Origin: Mycteria americana
Taxonomy: Eukaryota > Chordata > Aves > Ciconiiformes > Ciconiidae
Reading direction: 5' to 3'
Assembly: GCF_035582795.1 (NCBI RefSeq)
Contig: NC_134368.1
Coordinates: 28,394,501 to 28,458,500 of the forward strand
DNA length: 64,000 nt
The notes below the pieces were generated by a model. It was not told the origin of the DNA and ran no database searches. It worked only from the letters and a program-made list of their open reading frames with translations. Of the stretch, positions 39,501 to 53,261 are shown piece after piece. The stretch's first letter is position 1; every line of letters begins with the position of its first letter. The position numbers were made by a program, and so were the translations under genes.

Positions 39501-41821
39501 GTCCTGCCAAGGACAAGATCAGTGCGTTTGTAGCACAGAAAACAAGGTGTTTACTAAAATTTCCCTAAAGAATTATTCAGTCAATGCCCTTGATACTTCT
39601 TTGCAGGGCAAACAAGGGTATTTCTTCATTGCCACATTAGGAAAAAATAAAGGAATAAACATAAAAGTGACTCTGCGTACACACCCTCCACTTGATATCT
39701 TTCCAGATCACTTTACAACTTTCCATTTTTCCATGTCTTCAGCTGCTTATTTGTATGCTGTAGTGACACCACAGTCCTGATGCTTTGCTAGATAATGACT
39801 GTACCTATGCTGCCAGCCTCTGGTGTCTGGGAACAAACAGCATTAGAGATTAGCGCTATGAAGGAACAAGAATTTCCATCCTGTTGAAGAGTTTTCCACT
39901 TCAAAACGTATTTTCACTCCAAAGAGGAGAAAACAATGAGTATGTGAAATTATCTTTTGAAGGAATATTTTAAGAACTCCTTTTGGTTACTTCTGAAAAG
40001 GATGAACTCCTCTTCCTTCCAGCAACCCATGCATGGTTACTAAAATATTTGGCAGCGTTTATGTAGAGTACTTGTCTTTTAATTAGAGGACGAGCTAATC
40101 CTCACAGCTGGAATGTGTGAACAATATGCTGGAGAAGAGTCAACGCTGCAGTAGCGGTATAACAGATTTCCAACCTAGCAAACAGGTTGGAGAAAAGTAG
40201 CCCACTTTTCATAACATTTGTTCCTCAAATTGAATTTCTGACATCCATTCAAAGATAAATAAATACTGACCTATCACAACATGCTTCCTTCCTGGAATGG
40301 GAGACAGAAAAACGATAAATTACATATGTTTGCAATTGCAATTACATTTCCAGTGATCTAGAAGTGAACCGTAAAACCCAAGTGTTTTTCCTGAGAACTC
40401 TTCACCATATGTTGAACCTTGTAAACACCTTTCTAACCAGAATATGCTTTTTGCAATGCCTTTTTTTTTTGCATTTAGATAGTAAGATAAATCATGACTT
40501 CGTTATTTGGCAAAATCTGGAATGGTATCTACCCAATTTTACAACTTTGTCTTTACAGTTATTACATGATATAGTTCAATAGTTATCTATTCACCCATCA
40601 AGGTTCATTTTCCATAGATTGCCACAGTGCGTTACAGGTATCTTTGCTTATTATTTTCTAACTTGTGGTTTTACTCCTGGAATATTGCTGAAATAATTAA
40701 ATATCATTTGCTGAATATAATGGATAATTTGAAAAGCTTGGAAATGCCTTACTACCTTTTAAAAAAGCTAGGATTTTAGCTATTTATCTGAACATAACAT
40801 CTTTGTTTAGAGCAATGGTTCTCAGGCTTTTTGAAAATGTATCACTCTCTCTTGGACAAAGTAATCCCTGGAGTATTTCCTCTCCCTAATAGTTTTAACC
40901 CCAGAAAGGAAAGATGCAGCATAAACTTTTACATATGAAGAAGTAGGGTAAAAAGTCAAATCTGAATTGTAGTATGAAACTTATTACAGCCAAGGGAACT
41001 GCCTCCCCTCACTGCAGTGGGCTTTGAATCGGCACTGAATACACAAATAATGTAATTTTTTATTGTTGGTTGGATGTTAAAGTAATTTGACATCAATCCT
41101 CACTAAAATTTATAGATACATCTGTCCCCTCTGCAGTCATAATCTAGTTCAGCGTGGAGGGACCTGAAGTATTCCAAGTTAGCAATGGCTCATGGACATG
41201 ATGGAGTTTAGTTTAGGCTCTCGTCCTTGCTTAAAGGAGGGTGTCAACAACACTTGAGCTAGCAAGTTTAGACTTAGTCTGGGTACTACCAGACCCTTTA
41301 TGCAAACAAACACAAGCCACTGTTATAATAGAATCAGACATCTCTAAAAACAGCGGGGTCTGGGGAGTCCTACATTCATGTTACTATTGCAGCTTTGAAG
41401 AATTTGTGCTTTAATAGATGAGAGGGGATTAGCCCACAGCACTGTATGTTACTGCTTGGGGAAGGACGAGTTGCTCTGTGTACAGGACAACAGCAAAAGG
41501 GTGATGATTTATTCACATTGGAAGTCCACCAGCATCTAAAATATAACTGTTTCTTGAAAATGTTGGGCTTGATTAACCATCTCCAAAGCTTTCAAAAAAA
41601 AGTGAAGTTGCACCTTAGATAAACAGCTTAAATTGCCTTAACTTGGTGATTGCAAGAACTTAACTCCTCCCCTTTCACCTTTACATTTGAAAAAAGTGGA
41701 ATGTTGGACTGTGTTTTCAAGATGCAATTTTTTGCTTAAATAGTATTTTTAATAAAATTTGTCAATACTTGGAAGCTATTAACAGCTTATTTAATGTAAT
41801 GGGAACTATTTTTTTTTCCAG

Positions 41822-42061
41822 GTATCAACAGTGCTAGAGTTTGGCCGCATAGTAATTTATACTACCAGCCTTCGTGTGGTGAGAACCACTTTTGAAAGAT
41901 GCGAACTGGTTAGAAAGATCTTTCAAAATCACAGAGTTAAATTTGAAGAAAAAAACATTGCTCTGAACAGCGATTATGGAAAAGAATTAGATGAAAGATG
42001 CAGGAGGGTCTGTGAAGTTCCCTCACTCCCTGTTGTGTTTATCGATGGCCATTATCTTGGG
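41822..42061 (+). CDS. GRXCR1: GRXCR1 coding exon 2 (glutaredoxin-like domain)
   Basis: Second coding exon, 240 nt, residues 133-212, phase 0 at both ends. The acceptor is a long T tract ending CCAG and the donor is CTTGGG|GTAAGT. It encodes most of the glutaredoxin-like fold: a beta strand IVIYTTS (142-148), then [18 protein letters not shown] (149-166), where a canonical glutaredoxin has its CPYC/CGFC active site. It ends with [13 protein letters not shown] (200-212), holding the cis-proline (P202) and the start of the glutathione-binding Gly-Gly turn completed by exon 3. The catalytic CxxC is absent. The nearest cysteine is C159, ten residues downstream of L149, and position 148 is Ser. 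Cysteines 192 and 196 are also present. A classical dithiol oxidoreductase activity is therefore unlikely from sequence alone. Identity is near certain from long matches to mammalian GRXCR1. Confidence 0.96.
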
Positions 42062-44034
42062 GTAAGTAAAGCATGAGCCTATGTTTTATTCTGCAGTTTG
42101 GAACAACAGGTGAAAATCTTGATGAATGAGAAGCAGGGTTTTTAGAAAATTGCTCTCAATGCTGGAATGATGGGAACAATCAAAGCCAGAGATCCCTTTG
42201 TGGTATGTGCTGCACAGATCCACACTGATAGGTTTGATCTGAAGATGCAAAAGATAACCAGGGAGAGGCTATCGAGAGGGGAATAAGGTGCAGTAATACA
42301 ATCTAAGCTATCCCATGTTTCTTAAAAAATAGCTTAGCTTTGTAGTTGAAACCATGAAAATCCAGAGAAATGGATTTTTTTTTTCCTCATGGGAACATGT
42401 ATGTATGATTGACCCAGGAAGATGAACACACCTAGCATAAACCTGTCATTTAGTAATATATGTGTTGAATATGAAACCAACAGCTTGGGGTGTCAAACCT
42501 TAAACATGCATTGAATTTTATATGAGGTATCAGGCATCTGTAATCAACTGAACATTGTTTGAGGTACAGAATTGGTTGATACTCAATTTTAGAAAAGTCT
42601 AGCAGTAAAAAAGAGAGAAAAACAGCCCAACTCTGCCCTGTTGCAAGACATAAATTCCAAATGGAAAACTAGAATCCAAATTTGTACTCTGGTACTCTGG
42701 GTCTAAAAGCCTCTTGGTATTTGAAATCACCTTTTCTTTAAGGCCAGCCTGTACTTTCAAAATGTATTTCTCAGAAACTGAAAAAATCAGAGTTTAAAAG
42801 AAAAAGATTCTGGAAAGTGGCACAAAAAAACCAGCTTGAGAGCTCAGAGAAGGTATTTGTCTTGAGCAGTAAAGAACTAGCAATTAGCACCAACAGTGAG
42901 ACTGTGATTTGTGAAGGTAAACTACATTTACACACAGCGGGGTTATTGTGTTTGTATTGCTTAACACTTTAATTTTCACAAAAGATTTAAGTAATGAAAT
43001 GAAATGTAATAAAAAATCAGGCATAATTGATATTGGGGCTATATAAACACTCAAATACCCTTTCTCCCCTTTCTCCCTGTCCCCTTCCTAGCTCTCGGTG
43101 TGCTCTGCTCGAGGTGGGCTTCCCTGAGCACTCTAACAAATGCATTTGCTGGCACAGGGCTCGCCAGACCACTGCAGCAACTGCAAAATCACCTAAGTAC
43201 AGAATATTAGCAGACAGTGATTTTTACTTCCTAGTAGAGGATGCTTTTATCAAAAACCTGAGTTGGAGAGTTCTCCAGCCAGCCAGGAACAGAAGTGCTT
43301 CATTCAAAAGTCCCTTAAAATTTAACAGGATTCAGACTAAGATTCGCTCACCTAATTATCACATTAAAAATAAAACCAGTAAGTTATGACCGAGTCCAAG
43401 AAAATCTCAGTCCGTGTGTGATTAATTTGTCAAAAGAATTCAGTTAAAATACTGAAATGGATTGAATAAATTATTTGCTCAGCTTTAGGTGAAGCCTAGG
43501 TGAAGTCATTTTGGTATGATGGATGGCCCATGAATTCACTGCTGCTTTTTTTTTTTTTTACAAGATCATAGGAAACTTGTCTTTTAACAGAGGAGCAAGT
43601 GTAACATGCAATACAGTCTCATTAAAACTATTTAAGTATTGTATGAGATATTTTGGAGAGTTATGGAAAGGAAGGCAAGTGAATTAGGAAGCTAGGTGTC
43701 TGTGGGAGAGATAAATCTAGCTGTCCAGCTACCTGCTGACAGGCACTCAGCAGGTTTTACCTCCTGTAGGTAAAAAAATGAAGAAAGTTCTGGTCTACAG
43801 ACATTTATTACAGCACGGCAACTCCACTGACATTGTTTAACACATGGGGAAAAAAAAAGTATTGATCTGCCAAAAACCAGAACAAAATCAGACCTGGGGG
43901 GCATTTTCTTTCTTCTTTTTCTTTTTTTGATTAAATTGGTGAGGCATACTGTGGTTAAATGGAGCAGACTTTAGCTCCAGGAGAGGATTAAAGTTATTCC
44001 ACATAACAGCCATATTATTTGTGAAGAATCTGCT

Positions 44035-44420
44035 TTGCGGGCAGGGAGCAGTCCAGGAGACGCCTGCTCTGCTGACGGGGAGCGTCAGGGCCAGCCAGGA
44101 TGGTGGCAGCCCTTTGCTCTGCCCATGCTCTGGCCATTTGCCTGTGCTCACAGCCGAGGTTTCTGCCCTCCATGCCCACCGCTAATTATGACCGTACTAG
44201 GGAGCACTGCTGCTTTGGATCTGTTGTTACAGCATCACTCCCTAATGTGCTTTAGCTGAGGTGCACCAGGATGGGAAGACCAAGTTCGGTGTGAGCAGAG
44301 CTAGCTCCGGCAGCCCACTGCGGCTGCCAACGGGAGCACCGCGGCTGGCAGGGCGATGGGAAGGGACAGCCCCAGGGTCAACGCGTCACTCGCGCTGGCA
44401 AGGAACCTGGGTCCACACAC
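44035..44420. other. GC-rich patch in intron 2
   Basis: A stretch of elevated GC with several CpGs (for example 44330-44395) interrupts AT-rich intron 2. Open frames on both strands lack recognisable content and there are no convincing splice sites. A regulatory element is possible but unproven. Confidence 0.35.
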
Positions 44421-46217
44421 TCTGTTTGGTAAATGTGGCAAACCCTCATTATTTTGTTGCAGCTTTTATTTCTTTGTCTTAATATGGCTTCATAAGAGAG
44501 GTTGGCATTCATTCATTCAGGAAGAGAAATAAGGGGGGGGACACGACACTTTGCGTATCGAGAAGGTCTGGCAACGAAGTAAGTGCCCCCCAGCGATGGC
44601 GATGCCTGGTGGATGTGGCACCTTAAGAAGGCAATGCATCAGGGACTCCAAAGGCAGTAAGTTGGCTGGAACCTGTGCTGGGCTTGTGTTTCATTAAAAT
44701 GTGATTGAGAACTAATTACAGAATTTGGTCTCGTTGGTAACAGTGGACATTTCTATAATGCCTTTTATGATAATTATCTTCTGATATGCAAATACAACAC
44801 AGAAATCCAGAAGCCTGGTGTGTCAGCAAATTAATTATGCAATATTTTTTCTCTCTCTCTTTTTAAAAAATTTTGAATATTTATTTCCTGGCAAATCCCT
44901 TCCTGAAGGAGATTGCATGTAGCAATACAAAGGAGAATCTATATTGAGCCAGGCACCTTTCAATGAGTCATAAGGAGAAAAAAAACAACCCCTAATTAAA
45001 ATATGAACAGTTTTGAAAGGGGACAAGATTATTTTTAATGAGATAAATGTAACAAAAGCAGCAGAACACAACATATGTGCACCTAATAGAGTATACGGTA
45101 TCCAAGCTGTTTAGAAGCAGGGACAAGGTTGTTACAGCACTGCAGGCTTGTGGATAAATCTTCACAGCGCTGTGGAATTTATCATTGCCTGCACAGGGGG
45201 AACAAAACAAACCAGTGACTTGGGCAGAAGCAATACTAAAATCATATTTAGACCCTGTCAAGCAATGTCCTGTGTGCTGCAGTACAGCAGGTTTTTTAAT
45301 CTTCTCATTTTTTCAGGACTGAATCATTGTATTTCTTGACACGCACTGCCTAAATATCAGTCTGTCAGGAAATTGCAGGTTCTTTCTGCAGCATGCTCTT
45401 TACCAGCTGATCTAATCCCTCCTTTTCACCTGAGGCTGTCTCCATCTGAAATGGAATTATGCCATCTGCTGGGACACCAAAGCAGAATAAAAAATGACTT
45501 AAAAAAAACAGAAAACAACACAGAAAAAAAAAAAAAATGGAGCATTAATTTTTTCTTTTACAAAGGCACCCAGGACTGTTAGAGGGTTATGTTATATAAA
45601 GACCCACTCTGCTGGAAAAGGGATGCACATAAAAAAAGGCAAATAGAGTCATCTTTAGTAAACATGTTAGCTCATTGCGTAATAGTTTTAAAAGCCATTT
45701 ATTTTATTTTTCACTTTACATATGTGACAATTCACTATTCACCTGCCATATAAACCAACTTGAATCTTTTTCAAATACGTGAATTTAATATCTTTTTTTC
45801 CTGAAGAAACTGTTTCTTATTTAGTTTTCCCAGCTGTAATGAATCCACAAAGGCATGAGATTTACAGTAAAATTATTTTGACTCATTGATTATGATTATT
45901 TCCTAAGACTAATGAGGCTACTTTTGTAATTGACTTTTATAAGATATGTGTGTAACATATTTTTTGTGATGCAAGTAGTAGCAGTTCCCTTTTTGCTGCT
46001 TTGCAGTGGCCGTATATGATTAGTAACTCTCAATTGCCTCCCTGTTTTGTTAAACACATTCTCCTGGCATTCGCTTGATGGGGTGGATATGAATGGCTCT
46101 GTGGCAGTAAAACTGGGAGGTAATCATGGCATCGAGTCACCTAGCATTTTCCTACTTGCTTCGTCCATTTTGCAGTTTAACATTTCAGGAACTGCAGGGT
46201 TTAACTAGTCTGATAGC

Positions 46218-46254
46218 TCTTTGCATATCAATCTTTCAGTTCTTTGCATATCAA
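46218..46254. repeat. duplicated octamer-like motif, TCTTTGCATATCAA x2
   Basis: A 14-bp identical sequence containing TTTGCAT occurs at 46218-46231 and 46241-46254. The spacing of 23 bp is about two helical turns. It resembles POU-domain octamer half sites; function is speculative. Confidence 0.5.
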
Positions 46255-48825
46255 ATCCAACATTTCTGGTGCTGGTACTATAACACAGTGGCATTTTCTC
46301 AGTTTATGGGCAGATTTCCAGGCATTTAATCGTACTCCACTGATGCCAAGGGGCACCTCATTGTGAGAGGTGTAGTGTTGTAGGCTGAAAAGTGTATGAG
46401 CTTTGGGCAAAGACGTATATACAGTCTGTCTCCTCGCTAAACCACAGTGAAAAAACATGGCAGGTCCAGTAAGGGTAAGGCGTGTGATTGCATTCTGCTG
46501 CCTTAGCAAGAGGCCTCTGCAGTAAACTTAGCAAAAGTTTGTTTTTAAGGAGCTACGGGAGGCAACTTATCTGCACAGCAAATGTGTCCACAGGAGGGAT
46601 GTTGCAGTGCCGTGCTAATTTTTCTCTGTATATAAGGAAGCGTGTGGAAGAGAGGCTGCTTCCCAAAATCAGCAGGTATTCCAGTACAGCCAGATGCAGA
46701 GCCATACACCCATGTGTATTCCTTGATGAAGAATTACATCGTGAAAATGGTAATGGGCTATACCCACAATAGGTGAGCAACAGACTGGTTTAGTGACAGG
46801 ACAGAGCTGGGGCAGTAGGAGATTTAATGGACCTTGGATTTATCCTAGTTCTGCAATTACTGGGACTGTACCTAAAATATGATGCTAATTTCTGGACATT
46901 CTCAAGAGAAAATTGGGAAAATGTTCTGAAGACTAAAAATGGTCTTGAAAACCTGTTGAGTGACTTAGCCAAGTCTGTGGCATTTCCTTGCTAAAAGAAG
47001 AGCAAAGACCTGACCGCAGCCCCTGGGCTCCTCCACCACCGCAGAGAGCTACTGAAGTTAGTAGATAAAGGATTCACAGGCTGGTGCTTTGAAATTTAAC
47101 TGGTTAACAAAACTGAAACCTCCCTTCTCCCTGCTGCTTCTCTAAACTTTATGGCCCCTGTCCCTCGTGCTCCTTATGTAAGTCTTAGGAGGGACAGTCT
47201 CTTTAATGTTTCGCATCCCTTGGTGGGTAATTGTGGACTGAGTACAGTCCAGGAAGAAAAAGAAAAGCATTACTTTCTGGTCAGAAAGCAGCTATTAGAC
47301 TTACTTAACAGCTGCTTTAATTACTCTATTAATTACAGACTCTGTGTGTTACGATTCACAGATCCAAAGGGAAGGTTAACATCTGCAAAGTAGCTTTTAT
47401 TCACATTTCACTTGAGGCAGCCGTTAATCAGAAAAGACATGCCGAAACACTTAAAAACTTTGATAGCCGTTCGGACGTTTGGTTTTTAATTTTAAAACCA
47501 TAGTAACGAGGCTTTCCACTTTGAAAGTAACGCAGCTGGCCGACTGAATGTCATCTGAAATATAAATCCTTTAAAATATGAATCTATAATGGGAAACCTG
47601 TCAGACTTTTAATTATACCGCTGCAAAAGCCAGTGAACGTTACCATACAGCATCACTGGAACCCGGAGCAGAAGTCACAGGAATGCTTCTGCCAACTGTT
47701 GTCGCAGAGAAGAGATCCTTCCCTAAACGAGAGCAAATCGGGGCTTGTCTGGCTTAGGGAATTTGCAGTGCTGCAATTACATCAATAAAGCTGCAAATCC
47801 TTAATGTCTCCTCATCCGATGGCAGCGCAAGCTTTGTCTTAAGCCGCTGTAGGGTATTCGGGCCCTGAGCTAATACTCCGTGGGCCGCCTTGGCAAACCC
47901 TCGCTTTGCTGTGCCAATCACTCCTGTTGCCCGTTCTCTGTGAAAGCAGAGAAAGATTAGAGGGCAAGCGTGAAAGGGGCCGACAGACTGCTAAAAGCTG
48001 CTCTGCTGGGGACAGAGAGCCCTAATGCCTGCGTCGAAGCTAGTGTACTCTGTGCCCGTGATCTATAACAGATTTCAATAGAAGAGTCAGCACAAGTAAG
48101 GCTAGCTGATCTGAGTCTCCTGTCATCTGCTGTGACTAATTAACCACAACTAATTACTTTGTAGATACTTCTTTTAAAAAAAAAAATCGCTTTGAAAGTG
48201 TAGCACTGTAAGAGTAACGTTCACTGCAAGTGTGACACTCACATCCACTAAAATATTAATATTTTGCTTTTTAACTGAAATGAAAGTCATCAAACACAGA
48301 GTCAAAAGTGCTGCTTTTTTGTACAGAGCCAGAGCAAAAACACTTTGCACAGGGAAACTAACCTTCATAGGGTGACATACAAAATCCTTTGCAACGTTTC
48401 AGTGGCCCTTAGTTGGCTTTTGGGCTACAACACTTGTAACCTCTGCAGTCCCCGGTGAGGCACTATGAATGGTTGGACACTAGCACGTACGTTACCAGTC
48501 CATATGTGTTCCCTGTGCTCCCCAGCAGCCTTTCCTGTACCTCCCAGTAGGAGGGAGAGTGGTGCTGGTGGGGAGCTGGGGCTGAGGGCCCTGCGGCTGA
48601 CCATGGGCAGCTCAAAGTAATGGCCGGTCTGAGCCGTGGGCCAGCATCCCACCACAGCTCAGCCCTGGGCCAGCACCCCACCGCACCTCCTAGCTCACGC
48701 TGGAAGGAAACCCAAAGGTGAAATTTAACGCTGGGCACGCAAACAGGGGCATCGCGATGGCATGAACCTGCCACCCGGTGTAGATGTGGCCAATTGCCCT
48801 TCGCAGCAAGTAAGGGCTGTGCAGT

Positions 48826-48890
48826 TACCTCCGTCTGTGCCTCAGTTTCCTCACCTTTTGTCCGTTTCTTGTGACCCACTGATTAAAAGT
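48826..48890 (+). repeat. possible ancient MIR SINE fragment
   Basis: GTTACCTCCGTCTGTGCCTC followed by AGTTTCCTCACC is close to the MIR motif CTCTGTGCCTCAGTTTCCTC. Downstream, a weakly similar GATTAAAAGTGGCTGTAAGC follows. The match is short, so the call is tentative. Confidence 0.4.
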
Positions 48891-49673
48891 GGCTGTAAGC
48901 ATTTGGTAATATTTAGTATTCAGTGAATTTGGTTATATAAGTGAAGTGTAAGCATTCAGATCTGGCCCTCTAATTAGAAGAGAAGGGGAAAAAAAGTTTT
49001 ACATCATCTTTGACACTTTCATTTTGTCTGCAATAATCTCTTAGCATTTACTTTCAGAAGAAAAAAGGAAAAACACTTCAGTACTACCTCGGTTCAGATC
49101 ACAGAATCCCTCAGAGGCCTAATGTACTCAGACTAAATTATTATTATTCATTGTTGTGTCTGACTTTAATGTTGTTACAGTATTTTCATTACCCTTTTTC
49201 TCCTTGTGTTATACATTAGGCATATTATGTCTTAATTCAATGCTCAGCTGCCAGAATATTTGAAATACAATTTCCTCCTCTCATTTTGCTGCATTCTCTG
49301 ATGTGTTGTATATTTATATAATTTTAATTTTTGACACGGTAACTAGACATATTTTTTATTCAGTCAGGAAGCATACCCTGTAAAATAAAGTGAACACAAT
49401 TCTTTTCTTGGAAAAGAATTTCCAAGCTGTGTCACCTTTTACAAAAAGGCAATGCGATATAACGCCTGGTAACCAACCGCAGGCACTTCTATCAGAACTG
49501 CAGTCAGATTCTCCTCTCCTTCCAACTTTCCTAAGGTTGACCTAATTACAAAATACTTAATGTGAGTCAAATTTGTCCTCAGCCTGTTTAAATTTTCAAG
49601 ACCACATCTTCTGATCATCTCTGTTTTTTCATGCTAAACTGGCTGACCTTTTTCTTCTTCTTCTTACTAATAG

Positions 49674-49739
49674 GGTGCTGAGAAAATTTTGCTAATGAAT
49701 GAATCTGGGGAACTGCAGGATCTCTTAACCAAAATTGAG
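49674..49739 (+). CDS. GRXCR1: GRXCR1 coding exon 3 (end of glutaredoxin domain)
   Basis: A 66-nt exon giving residues 213-234, starting GAEKILLMNESGEL and ending TKIE. It is too short for ordinary ORF detection. It is supported by exact phase-0 joining to exons 2 and 4, a pyrimidine-rich acceptor (TTCTTCTTCTTACTAATAG) and a GTAATT donor after ATTGAG. The Gly-Gly-Ala-Glu pair formed across the exon 2/3 junction (G212-G213) matches the conserved glutaredoxin C-terminal GG motif that contacts glutathione in active family members. The helix that follows, MNESGELQDLLTKI, closes the fold. Conservation with mammalian GRXCR1 is nearly complete, so the small exon is real. Confidence 0.94.
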
Positions 49740-53161
<3,422 letters not shown>

Positions 53162-53255
53162 GAATGGCATCTCCACATGCACAAACTGATTTTATGGTAC
53201 TCCACCAGTTTGTAATATGATTTTTTTAAAATTAACCTGTTTATCCAATTCAGTC

Positions 53256-53261
53256 AATAAA
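53256..53261 (+). terminator. GRXCR1: polyadenylation signal AATAAA of GRXCR1
   Basis: An AATAAA hexamer sits 95 bp after the GRXCR1 stop codon in an AT-rich stretch. It would give a short 3' UTR of roughly 110-120 nt. Another AATAAA lies near 53575 and could serve as an alternative distal site. Confidence 0.6.

Larger units (their letters stand above)
10767..41821 (+). other. GRXCR1: GRXCR1 intron 1 (31,055 bp)
   Basis: The intron runs from GTAGGT to a T-rich tract plus CAG. It is mostly unique AT-rich sequence without convincing exons. Identified contents are a GC-rich 15-bp minisatellite near 14.7 kb, short tandem duplications near 11.35, 11.95, 16.13 and 36.48 kb, a CR1 interrupted by a solo LTR at 23.1-24.5 kb, a possible MIR relic near 35.0 kb and an AT dinucleotide tract at 36.3 kb. 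I see nothing identifiable in the remaining stretches, including 17.0-23.0, 25.1-34.9 and 36.6-41.8 kb. Confidence 0.85.
42062..49673 (+). other. GRXCR1: GRXCR1 intron 2 (7,612 bp)
   Basis: The intron starts GTAAGT and ends in a TTC-rich tract plus TAG. It contains no recognised transposon of recent type. It does contain two GC-richer patches (about 44.04-44.42 and 48.50-48.80 kb), a repeated TTTGCAT octamer-like motif (46218-46254), a possible ancient MIR piece (48.83-48.89 kb) and many TAATTA/ATTAAT homeodomain-like cores. No coding exon is supported. Confidence 0.8.

Noticed and set aside
43027..43389. 120-codon open frame in intron 2
   Set aside because: Low-complexity start, no recognised domain, no flanking splice signals of note.
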